Source: Thermoanaerobacterium aotearoense (GTDB lineage Bacteria > Bacillota > Thermoanaerobacteria > Thermoanaerobacterales > Thermoanaerobacteraceae). From it: a stretch of 64,000 nucleotides of DNA. A program made the translations under genes and the position numbers. This document shows positions 31,862 through 43,899 of the stretch, in pieces. The stretch is from the NCBI RefSeq assembly GCF_009905255.1, contig NZ_CP047602.1:496001-560000 (forward strand). The letters are read 5' to 3'. A model generated the notes under the pieces. That model was not told the origin of the DNA, did no database searches, and was given only the letters and a program-made list of their open reading frames with translations. Position 1 is the first letter of the stretch. Each line of letters opens with the position of its first letter.

Positions 31862-32448
31862 GTCTTAAAGAAGGAGCATCAATTGAGGAAGTTAAAAAAG
31901 CGTACAGGGAGCTTGTAAAAAAATATCACCCTGACCAGTATGCTGACAATCCACTTAAAGATTTGGCAGAGGAAAAGCTGAGGGAGATAAATGATGCGTA
32001 CAGGGCTATAATGGAAGGAGAAACTTTTAGAGGCGATTACGCCAATGATAGGACTTATGGCGGTGGCAATGGCTCATACAGCGACAGCAGTTCCATGTAC
32101 TACGAAGTAATAAATGCTCTTAACAGAAACGACTTATATGCGGCGGAAGCTATCTTAAATCGAATGACTGATAGAAGTGCACAGTGGTATTATCTATATG
32201 GCCATGTAAATTACAGGAGAGGAAGATTTGGGGAGGCGTATGACTGCTTTAGGACAGCAGTAAGCATGGATCCCGGCAATATAGAGTACCGTGAAGCATT
32301 AAACAACATGGAGATGCAAAGAGGTGTTTATCAAGGCGATGTTTACCGAAGAACGATGAACGATGATTGCTGTCAGACTCTTTTTGCTATATGGGCTTGT
32401 GATACATGCTGCGAGTGCATGGGCGGAGATATGTTTAGATGTTTTTAG
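31837..32448 (+). CDS. J-domain protein with TPR-like middle and Cys-rich tail
   Basis: 203 aa. A DnaJ domain (residues 3-65, with HPD at 31-33) will stimulate an Hsp70 ATPase. A Gly/Ser spacer (about 70-88) leads to a TPR-like helical pair (about 89-150, AAEAILNRM...AQWYYLYGHVNYRRGRFGEAYDCF). The last 28 residues are Cys-rich (CCQTLFAIWACDTCCECMG). It is not DnaJ itself: no zinc-finger CxxCxGxG repeats. A chaperone recruiter for the neighbouring DUF5685 protein is a reasonable guess. Confidence 0.82.
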   Translation: MQNPYEVLGLKEGASIEEVKKAYRELVKKYHPDQYADNPLKDLAEEKLREINDAYRAIMEGETFRGDYANDRTYGGGNGSYSDSSSMYYEVINALNRNDLYAAEAILNRMTDRSAQWYYLYGHVNYRRGRFGEAYDCFRTAVSMDPGNIEYREALNNMEMQRGVYQGDVYRRTMNDDCCQTLFAIWACDTCCECMGGDMFRCF

Positions 32449-32460
32449 GGAGTTGATTTT

Positions 32461-32967
32461 ATGTCAAGAGAGAGGTCGCTTTCTTTAGGAGGTATGCTTG
32501 CTGCTGTAAATGTGATTTTGCTTTTCATCTCTGCAGCAATGCCTACCAGTAGACTTTTTCTGCTGGTTTTATCGTCGTTTTCTGTAGCCATAATGGTCAT
32601 AGAAGCAAATGTTAATGCAGGAGCAGCGTTTTATGTTGCCACATCTTTGCTGGCGTTTATACTGATGCCAAACAAGCTGATAGCTTTTTATTATGCATGT
32701 TTTTTTGGATTTTACGGCATCGTAAAATCGTACATAGAAAGGCTGTCATCGAATAGATTTTTAGAATACGTCTTAAAGCTTATCGTATTTAATCTATCTT
32801 TGTCTATCATTTATGTGGTGCTTAAATATGTTTTTGCTGTAAATATATTTATAAGCTCTTATTTAAGCGTGTTAGTTTTCACATTGCTGCAAGTGTCGTT
32901 TGTCATTTATGATTACGCATACACTGTTTTTGTGTCGTTTTATTTAAAAAAGGTAAAAAGGCATTAA
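32461..32967 (+). CDS. Polytopic membrane protein of unknown function
   Basis: 168 aa, five or six hydrophobic segments, with no motif recognised. It starts 13 bp after the J-domain gene (GGGAGTTGATTTT spacer), so it closes a three-gene unit with DUF5685 and the J-domain protein. The regularly spaced helices and size resemble small S-component-like proteins, but no signature supports a transport role. Confidence 0.7.
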   Translation: MSRERSLSLGGMLAAVNVILLFISAAMPTSRLFLLVLSSFSVAIMVIEANVNAGAAFYVATSLLAFILMPNKLIAFYYACFFGFYGIVKSYIERLSSNRFLEYVLKLIVFNLSLSIIYVVLKYVFAVNIFISSYLSVLVFTLLQVSFVIYDYAYTVFVSFYLKKVKRH

Positions 32968-32985
32968 TGACTACGCATTAATGCC
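32960..32985. terminator. Convergent terminator
   Basis: 10-bp stem GGCATTAATG / ACTACG / CATTAATGCC that overlaps both flanking stop codons. A T-rich run follows on the minus strand, so it mainly ends the VIT1-type gene. Confidence 0.65.
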
Positions 32986-34056
32986 GAATACAAACTGCAC
33001 AAAAGTTCCGAATAAGTAAGACAGGGCTGCCGCTCCTAAACCTGATAATACCATTTCTATTATTTTATTCTTTATGGATAGGCTTTCAGACGCTATTGAA
33101 ACTACCATACCTACTATAGAAAGAGCTATGGCGGCGAAAATAACAGAGAGAATCAAGGCCAATACTGATGATGAAGTGATGAAGAAGTAGGGGATGACGG
33201 GGAAGAAAAGTCCTACTAAATACGCTAAGCCTGTGTACAAAGCTGATTTTATCTCATTTTCCTTTACTTCTTCTACAAGCAAATTTGCCATGGCATTTTC
33301 GTTGTCTCCCAATTTTTCTACGATTTCTTGGCTTATATCGTCAGGTATGCCTGATTCACTTAGCTTGTTTAGAAGTTCTTCTTTTGCTCTATTTTTTGAT
33401 ACGTTAAAAAGAAGCTCCATCTTGCTTTTGATGCCTTCATTTACCTGCCTTTGAGATCTTACGGATGTATATGCACCTATTGCCATAGACAAGGCACCTG
33501 CAATACCTACCACAAGTCCAGATGCACCAACTATAAGTGGTTTGCTCTGATACACAGCCGAAAGACCTGTGACGGTTCCTAATATTTCTACCAATCCGTC
33601 GTTCATGCCCAGGATGAAGTCTCGTATATTGGAGAAATTCGCTTCTTTGTTTTGGTTGCCTAAGTTTTTTTCATGTTCCAGTTCATCTTCTATGATTAAA
33701 GCGAGACCTTGACGCTCAGATTCAGTTAAAATTGGATCTTTGTAGTATTCATAGTATTCATCAGTGCTGTTTGATTCCTGCATCTCTAAAAGTATTATAA
33801 AAAGGCGGCTGCCAAGGAGTGTCCGCAGAATTTTGTAAAACCACAGACTTTTAGCACGCACTTTTGGTTTTAGCTTTACACCTCTATCGCTTAAAAAGTC
33901 GTACCAATATTTCGTGTGATTGGCTTCAATCTTTGATAGTTCTTCAAATAACTCTTTTACTTCCTTTTTAGATTCTACTTTTGCAAGGTAAGAGTACAAC
34001 TGCTTTGCATTTAATTCATCGTAGTAAAATTTTTTTGCCTTTTCGATTGCCTGCAT
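32971..34056 (-). CDS. Ferritin-like / VIT1-family iron (manganese) transporter
   Basis: 361 aa from the ATG at 34056, which has GGAGGAG 5-6 bases upstream. The N-terminal half (1-140) is a rubrerythrin/ferritin-like helical domain with possible di-iron ligands (E-x-x-H in SKIEANHTKYW and EDELEHEKN). The C-terminal half has the VIT1/CCC1 transporter blocks RDFILGMNDGLVEILGTVTGLS and SMAIGAYTSVRSQR with about five helices. Such membrane-bound ferritin proteins (MbfA-like) export or detoxify Fe2+. A link with the feo genes is possible but no Fur box was found here. Confidence 0.85.
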   Translation of the reverse strand: MQAIEKAKKFYYDELNAKQLYSYLAKVESKKEVKELFEELSKIEANHTKYWYDFLSDRGVKLKPKVRAKSLWFYKILRTLLGSRLFIILLEMQESNSTDEYYEYYKDPILTESERQGLALIIEDELEHEKNLGNQNKEANFSNIRDFILGMNDGLVEILGTVTGLSAVYQSKPLIVGASGLVVGIAGALSMAIGAYTSVRSQRQVNEGIKSKMELLFNVSKNRAKEELLNKLSESGIPDDISQEIVEKLGDNENAMANLLVEEVKENEIKSALYTGLAYLVGLFFPVIPYFFITSSSVLALILSVIFAAIALSIVGMVVSIASESLSIKNKIIEMVLSGLGAAALSYLFGTFVQFVFGINA

Positions 34057-34122
34057 TTCAACTCCTCCTCCCATATATTTCATTTTATATTATTTAGCGT
34101 AAACATACAAGGCATCATGTAA

Positions 34123-34168
34123 AAAAGGTATTAAAATGCAATTGTCTATCACATTTTAATACCTTTTT
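34123..34168 (-). terminator. Terminator of the FMN-binding lipoprotein gene
   Basis: AAAAGGTATTAAAATG (34123-34138) pairs with CATTTTAATACCTTTT (34152-34167) around a 13-base loop. T runs lie on both sides, so it can act in either direction. Confidence 0.78.
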
Positions 34169-34183
34169 AAACATTTTTAAGTA

Positions 34184-34642
34184 TTATTTTTTTGCCTTTT
34201 CTAAGGCGTTTTTGACAGCTATCTTCCAGTTTGTAGTCGTCTCTGTAGCACCTGCTATTGTATCAACATTATAAGTTTGCTTTTTGATCATCTCATTGGC
34301 CATATCGATTCTGAACTTTTTCAAATTAGGATATACTTTGCCTGTCTTTGGATCTTTTTGGCCTGTCCATTTGTCGTAATTTATTTCTTTTCCGCTCTTA
34401 TCCAAGCGCCTTAATGTTATGCTTGTTATTTTTCCATTTTTTATTACGACTGTAGCATCTTCACTGCCTTCAGACCATTTTGGACCGGCACCTGTGTATG
34501 TACCATCTTTGTAAGATACTTTAGGCGTAGTTTGAGGCTTTGGCTTTTGAGTCGATGGCTTTGTCATAGTTTTGCATGAAACAAGGCTTAAAGCCAAAAC
34601 CGCAATTATAGCTATAGATATAATTTTTCTTAATGCTTTCAT
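34184..34642 (-). CDS. FMN-binding-domain lipoprotein
   Basis: 152 aa. A lipoprotein signal ends at Cys23 (LVSC), then a Pro/Lys/Thr-rich linker (about 25-45) leads to a small FMN-binding domain with the flavinylation-type motif AGATETT near residue 130 (the family uses a threonine to hold FMN covalently). It is probably an electron carrier at the outside of the membrane, as in extracellular electron transfer or Rnf-like chains. The donor and acceptor cannot be named. An ApbE flavin transferase would be needed and is not in the window. Confidence 0.82.
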   Translation of the reverse strand: MKALRKIISIAIIAVLALSLVSCKTMTKPSTQKPKPQTTPKVSYKDGTYTGAGPKWSEGSEDATVVIKNGKITSITLRRLDKSGKEINYDKWTGQKDPKTGKVYPNLKKFRIDMANEMIKKQTYNVDTIAGATETTTNWKIAVKNALEKAKK

Positions 34643-34738
34643 CTTATTCCTCCTAAACTCGTTATTTACTATTTATTTTTCTTCAAGAAGATGATATTAT
34701 TCAGAAATTCACTAAAATTTAACATACAACTTTTACAA

Positions 34739-34759
34739 TTTGTTAATCGATTTAACAAA
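34739..34759. promoter_or_regulatory. Palindrome between divergent genes
   Basis: TTGTTAA and TTAACAA face each other across five bases (TCGAT), flanked by one further T-A pair. It lies about 100 bp from both divergent genes and is a candidate operator. Its arms look like the redox repressor Rex site, though Rex normally has a four-base centre. Confidence 0.45.
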
Positions 34760-34858
34760 ATTCTGACACAACTTCGGGACATAATAGTAAATGAAAAAGG
34801 AGGTGCAGATTTTATTTAAACAATTTTACACAATATCGTAGAAGGAGGTAAATGAACG

Positions 34859-35416
34859 ATGATAAAATACAAGAGATTGTTGGCGGCTACAATGCTTGGT
34901 GTGATGCTTTTTTCGACGGCGGCATTGGCAGATGAAGCTGTACTGCCGCAGCAAAGCACCATTTCAACTGCTGCTCCAAATAAAGTAGATCCAATAAAAA
35001 AATTGGAGGATATAAAGGCGAAGGTTACTGAAAAGTACAACCAAGGTAAAATAAGCAAAGAAAAGTACGACAGCATGATTTCAAAGATAAACGAAAAAGA
35101 GCAATATATAAAAGAGCTTAACAGTTTGACACTTTCTCAAAAGCGGCAGAAGCTTATTAGTGATTTCACTGCTAATTTAAACAAGAAAGTGCAAAGCGGA
35201 AAGATTTCACAGGATAAGGCAAATGAGCTTATTAAAAAATACACTGACAAGGTAAACAAATGGGATGGAACAGGTTTTCCTCCTGGAATCAAAGGATTTA
35301 AAAGGGGAGATGGGTACAAAAAATTCAAAAATGCTCTTGAAAAAGCTGTAAAAGACAAGAAGATAACGGAAAGCCAGAAGCAGGACATATTAAATTACTT
35401 AAATGAAGGCAAATAG
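34859..35416 (+). CDS. Secreted helical protein of unknown function (SHOCT-like repeats)
   Basis: 185 aa. A signal peptide (MIKYKRLLAATMLGVMLF..., cleavage after ALA, about residue 24) precedes a Lys-rich, all-helical mature part in which YNQGKISKEKYDSMISKI, VQSGKISQDKANELIKKY and KDKKITESQKQDILNYL look like three related helix-turn-helix repeats. The repeats resemble those of DUF2680/SHOCT-like proteins. The AGGAGG site is 10 bases before ATG 34859. A role as a wall-associated binding protein is only a guess. Confidence 0.68.
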   Translation: MIKYKRLLAATMLGVMLFSTAALADEAVLPQQSTISTAAPNKVDPIKKLEDIKAKVTEKYNQGKISKEKYDSMISKINEKEQYIKELNSLTLSQKRQKLISDFTANLNKKVQSGKISQDKANELIKKYTDKVNKWDGTGFPPGIKGFKRGDGYKKFKNALEKAVKDKKITESQKQDILNYLNEGK

Positions 35417-35420
35417 TCAA

Positions 35421-35442
35421 AAAGGGCAGATAACTGCCCTTT
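35421..35442. terminator. Convergent terminator
   Basis: AAAGGGCAG / ATAA / CTGCCCTTT with short T/A runs on both sides; it separates the secreted protein gene from the AEC permease gene. Confidence 0.72.
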
Positions 35443-36388
35443 AAAATATATTGCTTATTATGTACATGTATATTGGCACCACGATTAAACTTAAAAGATT
35501 TGTTGCGGCTATCATGATGGATGGGTATTTCTGATCGCTTTTGTAAGCATGGGCTACAATCGCTATTTGCGTCATGACAGGTAAAGCGCTTTGAATGACA
35601 AATACTTTTTCTAAAAGAATATTGAGTTTGAAAAGGTGAAGCACCAGTATCGTTATGATGGGTGCTATTATGATACGACCTATAAGCAAAAATAAGACGT
35701 TCTTGTCCAATTTAAAATCCTTCAAGTCTGTCATGTAGATGGATATTCCTATAAAGATCATCGATAGAGGTGTTGTAAGCTGACCGATGTATTTTGCTGT
35801 GTCGACTAAAAATTGAGGTGTTTTTATTCCCAGCAATATGAAGATGATGCCTACGATGTATCCTAAAAGCGGCGCAGAAAATATCTTTTTTAATGCCTGA
35901 TACATTGAAAAATTTCCATTTGGGTCTTCTACATCTTTTCTTATGTTGTAAAGCCCCAACGTCCAAAACAGTGTTGTATTTGCAACGTAATACAAAAGCA
36001 CGTACGGGACGGCTTTGTTGCCAAACAGTGCTTGATTGACAGGAAGGCCTACAAATATCGTGTTGGAAAAGGCAAATATGGCAGAAAACAAACCTGCCTT
36101 TTTCCTATCGAATTTTAGCAAGATTACAAGCATGTTAGCGATTAAATATGTTATCAAAATGCTCAGAAAAGCGGCGATTAAGCCAAATATCATGTGAGAC
36201 AACTGACTTCTTTCAAGATTTTCGATGACAGTGTAGAACATGAGACATGGAAGTGAGATTTTGACGACGATTCTTGAAAAAAGCTCAGATGCAGATTCAT
36301 CCAGCCATTTTTTATATGAAAGAACATAACCTAAGACGATAATGAGGACAATAGGCAAAATGCTTTCAATTCCATTTAATAATACCAA
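35441..36388 (-). CDS. AEC-family transporter (auxin-efflux-carrier type)
   Basis: 315 aa, about ten helices in the two-times-five layout of AEC transporters. Recognisable parts are the start ILPIVLIIVLGYVLSYKKWLD, KISLPCLMFY, the mid-block FAFSNTIFVGLPVNQALFG, and the final SALPVMTQIAIVAHAYKSD. Bacterial members export or import carboxylates such as malate. The location next to isocitrate dehydrogenase would fit an organic-acid substrate but does not prove it. Confidence 0.85.
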   Translation of the reverse strand: MVLLNGIESILPIVLIIVLGYVLSYKKWLDESASELFSRIVVKISLPCLMFYTVIENLERSQLSHMIFGLIAAFLSILITYLIANMLVILLKFDRKKAGLFSAIFAFSNTIFVGLPVNQALFGNKAVPYVLLYYVANTTLFWTLGLYNIRKDVEDPNGNFSMYQALKKIFSAPLLGYIVGIIFILLGIKTPQFLVDTAKYIGQLTTPLSMIFIGISIYMTDLKDFKLDKNVLFLLIGRIIIAPIITILVLHLFKLNILLEKVFVIQSALPVMTQIAIVAHAYKSDQKYPSIMIAATNLLSLIVVPIYMYIISNIF

Positions 36389-36460
36389 TTTATATCCCTC
36401 GCAGAAAGTTGTATTTGAAAAGGCAGAAATGCCCTTTAATGGCTAAAGAGCATTTCTTAA

Positions 36461-37672
36461 TTAAAGCAACTTTTCAAGATTGTTTTTGATTTCGTTTAAG
36501 AATTCTTTGGTGTTTACGGCTTTTTTATCAGGAAGTTCTGAGATTGCAGCCAAATCTTTAGTCATTATGCCATCTTCTATTGTTTTTAAAGATGCTTCTT
36601 CCAACTTTTCAGCAAATTTTATTAAGTGCTTGTTGCCATCTAATTCACCGCGCTTTTTCAATGCGCCAGTCCATGCAAATATAGTAGCTATAGGGTTTGT
36701 AGATGTTTCTTCACCTTGCAAATACTTGTAATAATGGCGCGTCACTGTTCCATGGGCTGCTTCGTATTCAAAATCACCGTCAGGAGATACTAATACAGAT
36801 GTCATCATTGCCAAACTTCCAAAGGCTGTAGCCACCATGTCTGACATTACATCTCCGTCGTAATTTTTCAAAGCCCATATCATGCCGCCTTCTGATCTTA
36901 TGACTCTTGCTACTGCGTCGTCTATCAATGTGTAAAAATACTCGATTCCAGCTTCTTTGAATTTATCTTTGTACTCGCTTTCGTACATATCATTGAATAT
37001 GTCTTTAAAAGTGTGGTCATATACTTTTGAAATGGTGTCTTTTGTGGCAAACCATAGGTCCTGCTTTTGACTTAATGCGTAGTTGAAACAAGCTTTTGCG
37101 AAGCTTTTTATTGACTTGTCTATGTTGTGCATCCCCATCAAAATTCCTGGACCGTCAAACTCGTGTATGGTCTGCCTTTCGATGGAATTATCGTCGTACG
37201 TCACTACTAATTCTGCTTTAGCTGCCTTTTCCACCCTGTATTCTACGTCTTTGTACACATCTCCATAAGCGTGACGCGCAATCGTTATAGGCTTTGTCCA
37301 GCTTTTTACGAGAGGTTTGATGCCGTTTACCAGTATTGGAGTCCTAAAAACGGTGCCGTCCAATATAGCCCTTATGGTGCCATTGGGGCTTTTCCACATC
37401 TTTTTTAAGTTGTATTCTTCGACTCTTTGAGCATTAGGTGTTATAGTTGCGCATTTGACGCCTACTTTGTGCTTTTTTATCGCATAGGCGGCATCTACAG
37501 TCACTTGGTCGTCTGTCAAATCTCTATTTTTAAGACCCAGATCGTAGTATTCTGTATTCAGTTCTACAAAAGGATGTATAAGCGTGTCTTTTATCATCTG
37601 CCAGATGATTCTGGTCATTTCATCGCCATCCAGCTCTACGATAGGATTTGCCATCTTTATTTTTTCTCTCAT
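36461..37672 (-). CDS. icd: NADP-dependent isocitrate dehydrogenase
   Basis: 403 aa from the ATG at 37672 (AAAGGAG 8 bases upstream); an in-frame ATG further out at 37735 adds a hydrophobic stretch with no ribosome site. The sequence is of the eukaryote-like homodimeric type [26 protein letters not shown], the substrate loop [17 protein letters not shown], metal aspartates in [13 protein letters not shown] and [18 protein letters not shown]. It converts isocitrate to 2-oxoglutarate with NADP. With the citrate synthase and aconitase genes at 59.9-63 kb it completes the oxidative route to glutamate. Confidence 0.94.
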   Translation of the reverse strand: MREKIKMANPIVELDGDEMTRIIWQMIKDTLIHPFVELNTEYYDLGLKNRDLTDDQVTVDAAYAIKKHKVGVKCATITPNAQRVEEYNLKKMWKSPNGTIRAILDGTVFRTPILVNGIKPLVKSWTKPITIARHAYGDVYKDVEYRVEKAAKAELVVTYDDNSIERQTIHEFDGPGILMGMHNIDKSIKSFAKACFNYALSQKQDLWFATKDTISKVYDHTFKDIFNDMYESEYKDKFKEAGIEYFYTLIDDAVARVIRSEGGMIWALKNYDGDVMSDMVATAFGSLAMMTSVLVSPDGDFEYEAAHGTVTRHYYKYLQGEETSTNPIATIFAWTGALKKRGELDGNKHLIKFAEKLEEASLKTIEDGIMTKDLAAISELPDKKAVNTKEFLNEIKNNLEKLL

Positions 37673-37772
37673 ATCATCCGCTCCTTTTATGTAGTTTATA
37701 ACATTAATTATATAAAACATTAAATAGATAAACAAGAGAAAAATTTAGAAGGAGGCAACTAACACATAAAAA

Positions 37773-37804
37773 ATTAATGAGCGAAAGCAATTTCGCTCAT
37801 TAAT
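37773..37804 (-). terminator. Terminator of the PFOR gene
   Basis: 14-bp perfect stem ATTAATGAGCGAAA / GCAA / TTTCGCTCATTAAT and a TTTTTT run on the minus strand. Confidence 0.88.
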
Positions 37805-37814
37805 TGTGGTGAAG

Positions 37815-41656
<3,842 letters not shown>

Positions 41657-41677
41657 GTGTATTTTGTTAAGCAGGGA

Positions 41678-41706
41678 TTGACTTTAATGCTTGAAAATGA
41701 TAAAAT
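41678..41706 (+). promoter_or_regulatory. Sigma-A promoter for the DUF4914 leader
   Basis: TTGACT (41678-41683), 17 bp, TAAAAT (41701-41706). The same hexamers occur before the citrate synthase gene at 59864-59892. The transcript would start near 41713 and run through the leader peptide. Confidence 0.6.
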
Positions 41707-41756
41707 AAATTACATGAATTTTTTCTACATTGAAGGAAAGTAAATAGGGGGTTTCT

Positions 41757-41789
41757 ATGAAAGGGTTGCTTTGCAAATTTACCGCTTAG
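41757..41789 (+). CDS. Leader peptide (10 codons) ahead of the DUF4914 gene
   Basis: MKGLLCKFTA and a TAG stop, with an AGGGGG ribosome site 5-6 bases before ATG 41757. The stop codon touches the first bases of the terminator hairpin that follows, the geometry of a translation-dependent attenuator. The peptide itself has no obvious run of one regulatory amino acid. Confidence 0.5.
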   Translation: MKGLLCKFTA

Positions 41790-41827
41790 CCAGTATTTAT
41801 CTAATTTATAGATAGATAGTGGCTTTT
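41788..41827 (+). terminator. Leader terminator (candidate attenuator)
   Basis: AGCCAGTATTTATCT / AATTTAT / AGATAGATAGTGGCT with TTTT, about 14 of 15 positions paired (one mismatch, one G-U). It lies between the leader peptide and the DUF4914 gene, about 90 bp ahead of its start. Confidence 0.62.
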
Positions 41828-41918
41828 ATAAAATATTTCAAATATTAAAATTCTGCATAATATCACGTCTATTATTTCAAAAATTTTCATATCGTGTGAA
41901 AGGAATGAGATAGAAAAT

Positions 41919-43787
41919 ATGGAAAATGGCATTTTAGATTACTTTATACTACCTGATGAAGTTTCTGATATTTTAAGAAGTGGAAGAGAGATAATTATTC
42001 CTGAAAGTAGAAAAGAACTATTAGATTTGACGATAGGCGGCAGCGGAAACGACACGTTTGAAGTGTCATACGAAGTGCCAGGAAAAGGGAAAGTCGTTGA
42101 AGCCACTGTTGCAAAGTGCAAAAATGGCTTTGCAGTAAATTACCCTGAGCCTTACATGAGGCGGCGAGAACCAAACTGCATGGTTATAGCTGATGACAAA
42201 GACACTGATAAGGCTAGGTACAAAGACAGGTTTGGCGAGGACTTTGAACCTTTAAGGCTTGAGACTTTTAATTGGCTAAAGAAGCAGGATTTGATTGTAA
42301 TGCCATTTATGGCTGGTGATGAAAGATTAGGATATGCTTCGTTGGTGATTGCACCAAAAAATGCTGGTTTTTTTGTCCTCGCTCTTGCAGACATCCAAGG
42401 TTTTATACCGAAGGAAAAAATCAGTGAGAACTTTAAACCATGCTCTATCATATTTGTAGCACCTCCTTTCAGGCATACCCATTTCAATGGAAAGCAAGTT
42501 GTCGTTCATAACAGGCTTGAAGACATGCAAGAACTATTTTCCTACAATTTATATCCTGGCCCAAGTGCGAAAAAAGGAGTTTATAGCGTTCTTTTAGATG
42601 TAGGTGAAAAAGAAGGATGGATAACAGCCCATGCATCTACTGTAAGGGTCATAACACCTTATGACAACATAATGACTATCATGCATGAAGGTGCCAGCGG
42701 TGGCGGAAAAAGTGAGATGACTGAGCAGCTTCCAAGGGAATTGGATGGAAGGATACACTTTGGCACTAACATCGTGACTAAAGAAAAATTCTACATGGAA
42801 CTTAAAGAAAACAGCGAATTGCAGCCTGTTACAGACGACATGGCATTATGCCATCCATCATATCAAGATGCAAGCAAAAAGTTAGTTGTTAAAGATGCGG
42901 AAAACGGATGGTTTATAAGACTTGACCATGTTACAGAGTACGGTTCAAGTCCCGATCTTGAAAAATTGTGTATCCATCCGAAAGAGCCTCTCCTTTTCCT
43001 TAATATTGATGGTGTACCTAATTCTACATGCTTAATATGGGAGCACATAGAAGATAGCCCTGGAAAGCCTTGTACTAACCCGAGAGTCATAATGCCAAGG
43101 GGATTCATTGCAAATACAGTAGATGATGCTGTAGAAGTCGACATAAGAAGTTTTGGAGTGAGAACTCCTCCATGCACAAAAGAAAATCCTTCTTATGGCA
43201 TATTAGGCGTGCTTCATGTACTGCCACCATCTATTGCTTGGCTTTGGAGGTTAGTGGCTCCAAGGGGCTACGCAAATCCCAGCATCATAGACACTGAGGG
43301 GCTAAGCAGTGAAGGCGTTGGTTCATATTGGCCGTTTGCCACAGGAAAGATGGTAAGACATGCAAATCTTATTTTGGAACAAATACAGAATACGCCTGCC
43401 ACAAGATATGTACTCATACCAAACCAGCATATAGGTGCCTATAAAGTCGGATTTATGCCTCAATGGATTGCGAGAGAATACCTGTCGAGGCGTGGTGGTG
43501 CAAAATTCAGGCCCGATCAATTGACAGAGTCAAAGTGCCCTCTATTGGGTTATTCTTTGGAGTCGCTTAAAATAGATGGTGAATTTATGCCAAAGCATTT
43601 CTTGCAGGTGCACTTGCAGCCTGAAGTGGGCGAAGAAGCATTTATGAATGGTGCAAAGATATTGACTGATTTCTTTAAACAAGAGCTTAAGAAATATTTG
43701 ACTCCGGATTTGTCAAAACTGGGCAGAGATATTATAGAATGTTGTCTTGACGACGGTTCTTTTGATGATTATATCAATATTCTGTAA
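41919..43787 (+). CDS. DUF4914-family protein with PEPCK/HPrK-like P-loop
   Basis: 622 aa. The central part carries HEGASGGGKSEMTEQLPRE, a P-loop of the phosphoenolpyruvate-carboxykinase/HPr-kinase type, near residue 255, and a following DMALCHPSY acidic block. The rest (RGFIANTVDDAVEVDIRSF; GSYWPFATGKMVRHANLIL) fits the uncharacterised DUF4914 family. It is neither a standard ATP- nor GTP-type PEPCK. A role in PEP/pyruvate metabolism is suggested by fold and by the divergent PFOR gene, but the reaction is unknown. Leader peptide and terminator upstream suggest attenuation. Confidence 0.75.
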   Translation: MENGILDYFILPDEVSDILRSGREIIIPESRKELLDLTIGGSGNDTFEVSYEVPGKGKVVEATVAKCKNGFAVNYPEPYMRRREPNCMVIADDKDTDKARYKDRFGEDFEPLRLETFNWLKKQDLIVMPFMAGDERLGYASLVIAPKNAGFFVLALADIQGFIPKEKISENFKPCSIIFVAPPFRHTHFNGKQVVVHNRLEDMQELFSYNLYPGPSAKKGVYSVLLDVGEKEGWITAHASTVRVITPYDNIMTIMHEGASGGGKSEMTEQLPRELDGRIHFGTNIVTKEKFYMELKENSELQPVTDDMALCHPSYQDASKKLVVKDAENGWFIRLDHVTEYGSSPDLEKLCIHPKEPLLFLNIDGVPNSTCLIWEHIEDSPGKPCTNPRVIMPRGFIANTVDDAVEVDIRSFGVRTPPCTKENPSYGILGVLHVLPPSIAWLWRLVAPRGYANPSIIDTEGLSSEGVGSYWPFATGKMVRHANLILEQIQNTPATRYVLIPNQHIGAYKVGFMPQWIAREYLSRRGGAKFRPDQLTESKCPLLGYSLESLKIDGEFMPKHFLQVHLQPEVGEEAFMNGAKILTDFFKQELKKYLTPDLSKLGRDIIECCLDDGSFDDYINIL

Positions 43788-43816
43788 ATGCGGATCTTCT
43801 GATCCGTATTTTTTTA
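43788..43816 (+). terminator. Terminator after the DUF4914 gene
   Basis: ATGCGGATC / TTCT / GATCCGTAT and seven T. Confidence 0.82.
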
Positions 43817-43899
43817 TCGCAATTATTGAAAAAACATTGACATTATTGTATTCTCAATTCGAGAAATAACTTATTAAATTTATGATAGCGGAGGTAAAT

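Noticed and set aside
34811-34849. GTG-started 12-codon frame ahead of the secreted helical protein
   Set aside because: The GGAGG touches the GTG with no spacer, so initiation there is unlikely.
41919-43787. Standard phosphoenolpyruvate carboxykinase
   Set aside because: The P-loop is GASGGGKSE, and other ATP- or GTP-PEPCK active-site blocks are missing; the whole sequence suits DUF4914.
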